A stretch of 64,000 bases of DNA. It comes from Terebella lapidaria (lineage: Eukaryota; Annelida; Polychaeta; Terebellida; Terebellidae). The notes under the pieces were generated by a model. That model was given only the letters and a program-made list of their open reading frames with translations. It was not told where the DNA came from and did not search any database. The stretch spans positions 28,310,423 to 28,374,422 of the forward strand of contig OX424566.1 of NCBI GenBank assembly GCA_949152475.1. Direction: 5' to 3'. Both the position numbers and the translations under genes were made by a program. This document shows, piece after piece, positions 1 through 12,100 of this stretch (within the stretch, counting starts at the first letter, position 1; every line of letters starts with the position of its first letter).

Positions 1-166
1 GTTTTCAAATTATTCATTGAAAAGTATGAATTAAAAGTTCTTTAAAACACAGAATTTCTGGAAAGAAGGGGGATGACTAGAATCCAGACAACAAATAAAC
101 TTCCACAGATTTTTGTGCAGATGGATATTTCAAAGTGATAAGTTTCATATATTTATGATCTCGTAC

Positions 167-3100
167 CTGCCCTGTGATGAGAGAGCTGCGTTGACCGTGT
201 CAACACTCGTCGCTACGATATCTAGAAGTGCCTGTCCCGCCTCAGTGTACAATAGACTGTACACGCATACCTCCCTCGTCGTCACTCTGTGTCATGTAAT
301 AATTGTCATCTCTAGATACATACAAAACAGTGAAAAAGATGTATACTTCGAGGTACGAAACAAATTTTACTGATAAGTTCTCACTTGTTTTGCTGTACTT
401 CACTTTTGGTCTGTCCTAGAACGTTCAACACCTTGTGAAATATTTCAAGGCATTTCTGACCTGAGTAGAAAACACAAACACAATATCATCATTGTTTTTT
501 CCTAATAATTTTTAGCACGAATACCAACAAAATTGGCTGGTTACATCCTGTGATGCTTGCGGAAACGAACCAATAGCTTCGCGTCGGCTGATGTTACAGT
601 ATCTCCACTTGCTGAAGACCGGGAAAATCTCCCGCGACATTGTCAGAATTGTCGCCAGTAGCAGGTCCATATCTCCTCGGGCGCTCAAGGGCTGTGTGAT
701 AATAGAATATGGGATCCTAATAGTGAGCGGTCTTGAAGTTCTTTAGTGGTTTCACCAGGCAGTGCAAAATAGTCAAAACATCCAATTTTGCAATGATAAA
801 TAAATGCATAGAATATTCGTTACAACCCATAATTGTTGATAAGTATTTCAAGTCCCAGAACACACCTGCACAAGATCAGAGACAAAGTCCAGCAGAGCGT
901 GTGTGAGCGGGTACAAGCCATGTGTACACTCCGTACCGGCCAGTATCGTACCATACAGTCCTGTACTAAGGCCACTCCCACTGACAGTGGAAACGTACAT
1001 TATGATCATCAAATCAGTAGTGCACCATTCATATCAGTGAACATTACCTATTGTGAATAAATATCTGAGTTCAAACATTTGATATAGATTTTTTTTTAGA
1101 TTTTTAACCTTGAGACTTCAGCAAAGTTGTCAATATTTTCTGTCAGATGAGGCAAGAGTCCAGTTTGTTGAAGTCTTTTCCAGGCCTGGAATATGAAGAT
1201 TTTTCAAATTTCATCTCTCTGTAGCAAAAAGAGCCTGAGAAAAATGTCATTGAAATTTGTCAGAAAAAATTAAAAGATAGTCGATCAAAAACTTACGGAG
1301 ACAGGTTCCTGCCTGGCCACCTGATGGATGACCTGCACACTAGCAGCGAGTAGCTCTAGCGGTGGTTGCTGGACTTGGCTGAAGCGCGTGATGACCTGGT
1401 ACAGTTGTATGACAAGTGCTGCCATCTGGGGAATGGACGTGGCAAAGTCCGGGTGTGACGAGAGGAGAGCATGAACCAGCCGACAGATTTGTGTCACGCG
1501 CTGTACATTCTCACTGTGTACCATTCCTAGGGTAGACAAAACTTGTGTTACAGCTGTGATATGCAATTTTCACGTAGAAAGGATTTCTTTGCGATCGAGA
1601 TTTATCGAGAGTTTTTTATCAACAAAGATTTATCAACAGTTTTTCATTGACTATCTTATTTTACATTATTTAATTTTTTCGAAATATCAAGTCGGCTTGT
1701 TTTTCTGGTAAGACCCAAATTTTGAAAAAATTCACAAGAAATTCACACACAAAAAGCATGAGAAAAACTACATGCATAAATAACAATCAACATTCTAGTT
1801 ATCTTCGCCCACATACTTCCGAGGAGGGATGACGATAACTGACCTGCGCTATGGCAGACTTGTTGAAGAAGTATCACCACCTCACCGACGAACACCTCCC
1901 ACGCGTCGTACGAGCATGACCAGCGTACCACTCCTGTACTCCCGACCTGGTGGTACTCGCCTGGGGAACCCTGAGGGATCACCAGGTAACTACCTGGAGG
2001 GGGGGGGGGGACAATACATACATTGGTCAAGATTTACAGTCAAGTCTGATTGTGTATATGGACACAGAGGTATCAAAACAAGAATTACTCTTTCGCAATA
2101 TCATGGTCAGATTGACCTATATAAAGTGTGATGTCATCCAGTTATTATATCATCTAATCAACTTCGTAATTTACTTTCAGCTTCGAAGAGGTTTTTTCAA
2201 GAACATATTCGAATAAAGATAATGTGGGTTCAGATTATGTATTCAAGAAAACTATACAAAGTACAGTGGTAGTGTCAACATGGTCAAGATAATTTGAAAT
2301 GTTATGTTTTGAGACATTGTGGCAGGATCTTATCAGTAGCCATCATGAAACAAGAAAATGCAGCTAACTGCGAGAGACGACATTAGAGCTCGAGCACATC
2401 ATCAGCACCACAAGACCTGAATATATCTCACACCCCCATTAACAAAAACAAAAAAAGAAAATTGAAACATATCATGTCCCACATGATTCCAATTCATTCC
2501 CGTATATTATGATGAAACACATAGGCCTACTTCAATCATATTCCTAATGAGTAAACATTTTTGAACTCAATGAAACAGTTACGCCTGATATAATGATATT
2601 GAACCTCAATAAAATATCCTTAAAATATTGGAAACTATGAGGAATATCTGCATCTGATATCATGATATAGATAACACATGCATACTGAGCAAATTAAAAG
2701 ACCAGTTTAAAATAAAAAGGTTTCGCAACCGAGCATGGAACACCTTGTCATGTGATAAAATATGTCCAATTACGGTAAATGTAGTCGTGGTACCGTAGAC
2801 GAATCGTTGTGTTTACTTCATTACGCCAAAGAAGGCCGCACGCAAGGTTACATGTACATGCATGCACAAAATGCTGCACAGAAAATTGTACGTTTCAAAG
2901 TATGCGTCATTGCGGTAAAATTTGCTTTGCATTCTGGGAACGTGAATTTCCATCGGCTCCGCCATTTTGACGTTTTCCAGACGAGCAGACCATTTTGCGT
3001 AATTTTCTCAAACCTAACACATCGATTTATGCATTATATATCTATGGAATATTCAAAGCTTGCCATCAAATCGAGAGATTTTATGTCAAGGACGAAGAAA

Positions 3101-6100
3101 ATACTCATTTGAAGTAGGTGTACAAAGGTTTACATGCGAAAACGGGCATCGATAGGTTGGCATGAAACCTCCATGAAAAAGTCAGCACATAGACATGTAG
3201 AGAGTTGGGGGCTTCGCCCCCAACGCTCCAATGTCAAAAATACCCAATTGACTTAATGCACTAAATATTGACTGGTACTTATTGTATAACCACTTAAGTG
3301 TCTCAGTCCACCACCACCAGGCAAAAATCGGTAATCTATGGGTCCATAGATCTTCAGAGAACTTTGGCATGAAGCCCAGAAAAGCAAGGGCCAGTGAATT
3401 TGTAAAATGTCATTGAACATTAAATATTTCTTTGGGGATATGAGTATCTATTGTAGGATAAACTGATATAAGAATGTGATACATGCAATATTATTCCTAA
3501 TCATTCTGTCAATTACTGCAGTTGATGCTTGAGTAAGAACAGTCATTTGTCCATGATGAGTCTCTGATGCGGTAGAAACACCACAATTACTGGTTAACAT
3601 GAGAGAGATAAAACCACTGATTGCCGTCACGCATGTCACAATACCCATTACATGTAGTAGACCAGACCACAGCAATCCATAATTTTGACCACACCTGTGG
3701 TCCCTTGGATTGTTTGTTTAAGGTTTGGCACAGCTTCATACACGCCTGGAGTGACTTGTCACTCCCCCCAAAACACAGAAAAAATTCTCCATGACAATAA
3801 CTTTTATACTAGTATTCGATCAATAAGAAGCAAGAAATTCTCCAAATTATGATGCTTCAAGCAAAAGACTAAAGGTATTATTCTCAACCTAACTTACTTT
3901 ATTGTGATTTCTGATACCAGTGACACCCACATAACCAGTAAAAATATTTCGACTCATTGCATGTTTTTACGATTATTTTTCATGGACGTATTGTCTGCCA
4001 TTTCTTTGAAACTTTATTTTTCGAGAGTAACATAAACATAGACGCAAATCACAATCTACAATAGATCTACAGACCTGCGTGCTGGTACGGGTAACGTTCC
4101 TTCATCAGTCGCCACATGTGCTGCTGTCTCGTGGCTTTCACTTCTGATGCACTCGACAGAATCTCAGCATAGGAATCCATGTTCTGTAGTATTTTGTTCA
4201 CCTACAAAAAGGAAGTTTTAACCTGTTAAAACCAGTATTTATTACACACTTACCTCTATAATAAACACTTTTGGGTAATCTTACCTGGCTTTCAAATAAG
4301 AGGGTAATCGTGCCATTAAGATTTTTTAATGGCAAACTCTCTAAACTGGTCGTTCTATGCCCCCCAGACCTCAGTCGTTCATAACGGTTTCTTGACGAAA
4401 CCGGACTGAGTCAGTGGTCTCTTTGAAAGATTTCTTGACGAAACTGTTCCACCGGAACCGCCATTAACTTTGTCCCCTACTAGTTAGGCAGGGGAGGCGG
4501 GAGGGAACTCGCCGTGTTTATTATAGAGGTAAGTGTGTAATAAATACTGGTTTTAACAGGTTAAAACTTCCTATTTATGTCCACACTTTGACCTCTATAA
4601 TAAACACTTTTGGGTAAATACAGAATACCCAAAGGAGGTGGGCTAACCCTTCTCCCTCACTGAGACATCACTGAGGCATAGAACGTACCTATTCAGCGGT
4701 TGAGAGTTTATTAATTAATTATGCGAGAAACTCCCACACGCGAGTAAACCGAGGAGGGTTGTGCACACCCGACTAGTAATATATATTAGGTTTATCAAAG
4801 CGTGCGAGAACTTGAACTGAATAGTACCTGGTTAAGAGTGTTGACGTAGAGGAGGTTCCCCCGCAGTTGTCTTGCTGGCGGCGGGACAACTCAAAATTTC
4901 TCCACCCAAATAAGAGGGACAAACAGAACCTCCGAAACGAACGGTCCAGCTGGAGCATATATACATGTGCAGCTCCTAAATACACTATCCACAGGTGGAC
5001 CTTATGCTGCGCGGCTACCACGGGTCCGAGGTGGTAGCCGGCGTCGTCCTGCCACGTCAGTTCCCTAAAGTAGAAGGAAACAAAGGTATTGTAAGAGGCC
5101 CATGTGCAGGCCTGCATGACATCGGACAATGCAACATTATTCATGAACGCAAGAGACGAAGCCAGAGCTCGTACATCATGCGCCTTCACACGAAAAGGAG
5201 CCCGACATCCTGTTTCGAGATTTCTCGTAACAGAACAGAACGCATTTCTTAACCCAGGACGAAATAGTAGCCGCCCTAATGTCATTCTGAAACCCGACAA
5301 AAAGCGACAAAAGGCGACAAAAAGCAAGCGTTTCCCGACATGAAGCTCCCTTGTGCGATTGACGTAGATGCGGAGAGCTCTAACAGGACATAGCTTAGCA
5401 TCTTCCTCCAAGCCCGGCCCCAGCGAAGAGGCCAGGGACGGGATTGAGAAGGAAAGAGATGGGGTATGAGCTAACTGAGTCTTAGCCAAAAAAGAAGGGA
5501 TAACCCCGAGCTTGACCGCGGAGCCATCCTCCTTCCACTGGACTTTAGAAAAGTCAAGTTCTTCCCCGAAGCAAGGGCCAGGAGGAAAACCGTCTTAAAA
5601 GTTAGGAACCTCAGAGACGCTCTCTCCAAAGGTTCCAACGGATCAGAAAGGAGGCAATTTAGAACGAGCGATAGATCTCAAGCGGGAACCGGGCAAGGGC
5701 CACGTGTGAAGCTTCAGAACGCCCGTAGCCGGATGGAAGACATCGGACCAGGGCTGCTTCAGAAGATCCGCCCGATCTGGAAGGGGCGCTGGATTGTCCA
5801 CTAACAAATCCAACAGATCTGGAAACCAGGGTTTCTGCGGCAGGAAGGGTGCTATGAGAATGACCCTGGCGCGATGAGACTTGAGCTTCGCCAGGACCTT
5901 GTCCAGAAGCACCGTCGGAGGGTAGGCATACACAAACCACCCGTCCCAATCCACCGACATCGCATCGACTTCCCACGCCTGCTCGTCCGGAATCGGCGAA
6001 ATGAACGTGGGAAACTTGGCCTTCCACCTGGTGGCAAACCGATCCACCGACGGCCTGCCCCAGAGGTCGCAAATGCTCTGGAAGACTTCTGGGGCCAACG

Positions 6101-9100
6101 ATCATTCTATAGGCTGCACTTGGCCCCGGCGTGACAGGTGGTCGGCCCACACATTCATGTGACCCGGTATGTGACGGGCCCTGGCGATCGAAACACCAAG
6201 AAAGGAGCTCTACCGTGAGCAGGCATAGAGACGCTGACCTGGTACCGCCTTGCTTGTTCACGTAAGCCACGACAGTGGAATTGTCCGTGGCCAAAAGAAC
6301 CACCTGGCCGGAAAACTGGCGTTCCCAGTACCGTAACGCTAGGAACACAGCCCGCATTTCCAGGACGCTGATATGTTCGTCCCGCTGAGCCGGAGACCAT
6401 AGTCCTGAAATCTCCTGCGAATCCCAATGAGCCCCCCATCCCTCCATACTGGCCTCCGTAAAGAGATGCCTGGAGGGAGGAGGCAGCCGAAACAGGGCCC
6501 CGCGGAACAGATTGGCAGGGTCCAACCACCACTGAAGGTCGCGAACCACCTGATCGGGAACCGACACCAGCTGTGACATATCCCCCGATGCCTGCGACCA
6601 ATTGGCATGCAGGTGCAACTGGAGAGATCTCATATGAAGACGGCCTAAGAAGCCGCGGGACTGCTCTGATAACTTTGAGCGACGCTCCTCGGTCGGGATA
6701 ACAAATCCGGAGATAGTCCGAAATCGATAGCCCAGAAAGACGAAATCTTGCCGAGGAGATAAGTCGGACTTTTTTTGGTTGATTTTGAAGCCCATGGACT
6801 GGCACAGATCGACCACCCATTGAGCTTGACGAATTAGGGTACTAGGACACTCGTGCCTGATCAACCAGTCATCCAGGACCTGGTAAAGCACAATGCCATG
6901 GCGATGCGCCAGCACCTGCAGTTCCCTGACGCACATGGTGAAAACCCCCGGGTCCCTGGTAGAAGAACCTGAGGTACTTCCTTATTGACCTTCTCATGGG
7001 GACGTGAAAGTACGCGTCCTTGAGGTCAATCATCACGACCCATGCCCCCAAAGGCATGGCCGACCGGACCACTTCTGGAGTGTCCATGGTGCAAGTCGGA
7101 ATGTGCGATTGAGGGCGGACAAGTCTATGACCGATGTCCATCCGCCTGAAGCCTTCAGAATCACAAAGAGAATACTGTAAAACCCGGGGAGTTGCCCCGC
7201 ACTGGTTCTACCGCTCGCTTTTGAATCATGGCCGAAATCTCGTCCACCAAGGCTTGAAGCCCTTCGGGGCTGTGAAAAACCCTTGGAGTGAGCGTCAGGG
7301 GCAGAAACTGAACAAATTTCAGACCGAACCCGTGACGTAAGGTCGAGACAACCCAAGGACTGGCTCCTAGGTCGCGCCAGCGAGCCCAGAGATCGCTTAG
7401 AAGTGCATCTACGGGCTCGCTTATATCAATAACCCTGAAGACGAAATCTTGGCGAGGAGATAATTTAATCTATTTCAAAATTGGCAAGTCCAGGCCAAAA
7501 GACCCTGACATAGGCCTAGGCCTACTTCAACGGAAGATCCCATTCGCGCAAGGAAGTTTTCATCCTTCAGACCGAATGTCACAACCGAACTACTGGATTT
7601 GTGAGAAAAGGGAGCACGAATGTATATAAGAGCTTCTGATATTATGGTCAGCACCCGCACAGGGTATGACGACCTGAATATCGTCGTGGCGACAACTACA
7701 TATGCATGTAGGCCGACAACAAACAATAACATTAATAATGAGCTCTTCAAACCACTAGAAAAGCTAAAGACAAAGCTTCAGCCTGATAGTTCTAAAGTGG
7801 TATAATAATGAAACATGTGGCATCCGGCATGCCCAGAAAGAATGTAGGTCCATCACGGAAAAGAGATATCCAAAGACAAGACCCCAAACTCGTTTAATAA
7901 CACGTACATGTATGAGATGACGAAGATATACCGGTATATTACGAATGCGTAATAAAATACCATGGCATAACCATAACGGGAATTACCCCTCGCCAAAAAC
8001 CCGGATGCTAGGCCTCTTGATTAAAGGGCTATTCGGGGAAACTATGCCTAAGCCTTAGCTTGAAACATCTCCCCTTCCATCATTAAAACATCATTTTTTG
8101 AATGCGCATGCAAAGAATGATGAAATAAATAGGATTGAATTGAATTGAACAAAACAAGCTCGAAAACGCGATCCAGCCGAAACCGTGTGCCACTCTGAGG
8201 TCCGCGCATTCCCGACGTCAGCTTAGCACACAATTATCGATTGATTTGAGATAAGATCCATTTCAGACCAAACATGGAATGAAAATAGATATAAAATAAA
8301 ATCATAGAGGGAGACCTGTGTTCGCCGAGGCTCCCTAAATTGACAAAAGAGATTGCCGCAGAACTAACCATTTAGCCGAGCAGCGCAATGGTGAGATATA
8401 GGCAGTACATACATCAGTGTGCATGCACTAGCTACCGCGCCTAGCATGCTTAGTGGGTCTCGGCAGCTGGCAACCCATGTGCCTGTCAACAGAGAAAGCG
8501 CGCTCAAATGACCCGCCAAGAAAGCCATACGGCTAGCGGAGCCCGACACTGAATCCACAGTGCCCCCGGCTACCAGGAAAAGGCAATAGGGTAGCGGCAA
8601 CCGATACCCCGGGGCGGTCCATTGTATAACAGAGCCGAAGCTGTAAATCCATAGACACACATACAAAAATATGTATGCCTATGGTAAGCCACGAACGATG
8701 CCCGCCCCACCAGATCCTGGGGCAGATCGAGACCCAAGGAAGGGAGGCGCTAACGGGAACAAAGCCCGGCATGGCAGGCGACTCCGCACCTGAAATGGGC
8801 ATAAACTATAATGGTTTAAATGGAAAGTATCGGTATACGATAAAGATCCGAACGATCCACTTGAATCCAAGACCAAACCCAAAAGGATAAAGGTAACTTG
8901 GAAAGCTAGCTTAAATGTACGCGCTCCACACCTCCCACGCAGTATGAGAAGGGATAGGAACACTAAGAAATAAGCCATGCACGGGGCCGCAAATTGTCGA
9001 GCATGGAGACTGGGAGTGCCTGAAGACGCATGCCCATACGAGCTGCACTGACCAGCAAAGCACGAACAATATCCGCGGTCAAATAAATGTCCAAGCATCT

Positions 9101-12100
9101 GCAAGCAAATACTCAAAGCAAATACTCAAACCACACAAGGTCCAAGCCCATCCCGCCAGGTCCTGGAACCCGGTAATTGGATATAAGAGGACTCAAAACG
9201 GGAAATGAATCCCAGTGTGTAAAACCCCAAGGCCAGGAGCCGGCCTGGTGCACAACAGCCGCAGGGGAACGTAGACACCATAAAGGTGAAGCATAGGGCT
9301 AACCCGAGGTCTAGACTGACCCGAGCCAGGCAATTCAAGACTACATTCACGGGGAAAAGCCCAGTTCCGGGCCCCCCAGTATGCCAGGAGAACGATCTCC
9401 AAAAACCGAAACACGGTTCCGATTGGGCCGTGGCAAGTTCCGCCGTTCAATATCCCGCGCGCCCTGCGGAAAATGCACTACATTAGAATCGAAAGTCACT
9501 GACTCCTGACATAGAAAGATTCAGAAGTAGTAACACGACTCCTAGGTGCCATACACACCGGAGGCCGGTTAAGCAAAACCCGAGGAGACAACGGATACAC
9601 GGGCGCATCCGCCAAAAGCTCCGAACAGGAAGCGGGCCACGGCATCCAAACCCCGAAGCATGAAGCCGTGGAGAATGAAAGATTGAATGCTGGTTCCCGG
9701 GAACCGAGTCCCGGCTCCCGGAAGCCGAGACCTGGGTCCCGGGACCCGACCCCAGGCTCCCAAGAGCCGTAACACGGCTCCCGGGAACCGGGAAACGAGG
9801 CCCAGAGACCTTGGAAGACGCAAGCCCCATGGCCGTGGCCACAGGCGCCTGGCTTCCCAGGGCCGTACCCGCGTGGACTGTATGGCCCGTGGGGGCTTGC
9901 GACCCCACGGCGCCTACAGTCCACAGTCCACAAATTGAGACGTTAACGGAATTGAACCAACGGGTAGGGGACACCGAAGGCCGCATCCGAACGGAGCTCA
10001 ATGCCGGATAACCGGGGTCTATGGGCATGTCTCGGCCCCTCGCCCGGGTCTCCAATGGCGGGACTGGGTTAGAGTTAACCGAAGCCAAGCACAAGGCAAG
10101 GCACGAAGAACTCGTGGTACTATAGGAATAGTACTGGTTCCCGAGAACCGGCGGACCGGTTCCCGGGAACCGGGAATCGCTGAAAAACAAGGACAAATCA
10201 GCATTTACAGCAGAAAAAAGTTTAAGTAACAGAGAATCCTGCTCTTCCCGCTTCTGCGCGACCTGCTCGTAACGTGACTTGCTGCTTGAACTAGCAGAGG
10301 AACTGGGAGCGGGAGGGAGGGGATTAGCCAACCTGTCTTGTTGCACAGCCCTAAGACCACGCAGGTAGTCCGACCAGCCGTCCACCGACCACGACGAACA
10401 CAAACCACAGCAGGCCGTTGCCGTTTAGGCAAAACTGCTTACACCCGGCACACTTCATCTGGAAAATTCCAACATAAGAAGGGTACGGGCGATAATGGAG
10501 GAAGCTAACTATCCGATGAGGATTTACCACTTCCTCAAGAAAAACTAGACTAAAAGTACTCTAAACTACTGTAGCTGTACGAAGTACGCTATAACAGTGA
10601 AGAAAATCCGTAGGAAAACGATCGTAATCCATGAAAACGAAGAGAAACTCCAATTGAAAGCCTAGAAGTAAGAGCCTTTGTCTTGCCGCCAAAAGCAGGG
10701 ACAAAGGTAATGGCGGTTCCGGTGGAACAGTTTCGTCAAGAAATCTTTCAAAGAGACCACTGACTCAGTCCGGTTTCGTCAAGAAACCGTTATGAACGAC
10801 TGAGGTCTGGGGGGCATAGAACGACCAGTTTAGAGAGTTTGCCATTAAAAAATCTTAATGGCACGATTACCCTCTTATTTGAAAGCCAGGTAAGATTACC
10901 CAAAAGTGTTTATTATAGAGGTCAAAGTGTGGACATAAATAATCAGGATTCAGTTGATGTAATTGCAATATATGGGGGCTTTATATATATATTCTGGCAA
11001 TTCAAAATGAAAGACAATTTTCAAAACACTCTTAAAGACCTAGTGGCATGCTGATGAAAGTGCTTTTCATTTAGTCTATTATGAATAGTTTTCAGTGAAT
11101 TCGAATGAATTTTACAAATACAATTGATAGGTTTCGAGATATTGAATCAAATAGACACTCCTTCCGTAATTTGCCGAAGATTTTGATCACGATTTTAGTG
11201 TGGGTCACGTGGTTGGTGACGTCAGTTGAGGCAGACTTGAAAGTACATGTAGCCAGCAAGGTAAACTGCATGTTGCATATTCATTCCCCTGGAGTATGTT
11301 TGACAATTCAAATGATCGGGTGAGATAGCGGCATCATGGCATTTTTTGGTCTTGATATTTGGAATCAGTAGTATTTATTCACCCGGAACGGAGGTTTGTT
11401 GAACAGCAGGATGTCCAGTATTTGCTAGTTTTAGCGTGTTTTCTTTTGAATCTCATGCATTTTTTAGTTGTTTTCCATCTTTGAGCTGACCGCCCAAATT
11501 ACGTATTTTACGTTTTTGGCCAGCCATCGAAACACTTTCTGCCTCAACTGACGTCACGATTACGGAAACTGCCGAAGCTATTTTTTTCATTGGCATGAGA
11601 AGGCGATTGCAAAACTGGCTCAATATAATCGATTACATGTCGCTATTATTAATTACCAATTAACGTGAACATCTATTTTATCATCAAATGTTCATAGCTT
11701 CATCTGGACATGAATAAAACCATATAACGGTACCTTGCTACTATGACTTTAATACTCGAAGGAACTCCATGGAACAATCTTGATTTAACACATCCGTTGT
11801 CTGTCATTCAGCATTATTACACAGACCCAGCACTACTTGACAGAATCGCCAACAACACTCACGTTTTGTGCGCTGGTTTTGCCAGACTGGCTGAGAGATG
11901 TACAGAGGCAGACAAGCGGAGACAGGTCGAGTGGGAAGCAGGCCATAGCGAGCTGGAACAGTGGCCCTAGACCGGACTCCATACCCTGTGTGCGGCGATG
12001 TATTCAAATGACATGTTTTTTAATTGACGTGTGCGTATTTGTGCATATTTGTGTTTGACACCTTCAATTTGAACATAGTAGTAGTGTACTTAATACAAGT

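Larger units (their letters stand above)
4210..10941 (-). mobile_element. DIRS-type tyrosine-recombinase retrotransposon
   Basis: A 6.7-kb element with all DIRS hallmarks in order on the minus strand: right terminal repeat, gag-like region, reverse transcriptase with RNase H, tyrosine recombinase, internal complementary region, left terminal repeat. The terminal repeats are inverted, not direct, and no integrase is seen. It is clearly more GC-rich than the host DNA around it. The RT region is spread over several frames, so this copy is probably inactive, although the recombinase frame is open. It lies in the intron between the nup188 exons at 12201-12266 and 4075-4201, in the same transcriptional orientation as nup188. 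Borders were set by comparing both termini with the internal complementary region. Confidence 0.9.

Noticed and set aside
2762..3112. 116-codon plus-strand open frame in a nup188 intron
   Set aside because: No recognisable motif, no codon bias or splice support, and it lies antisense in an intron. Treated as chance.
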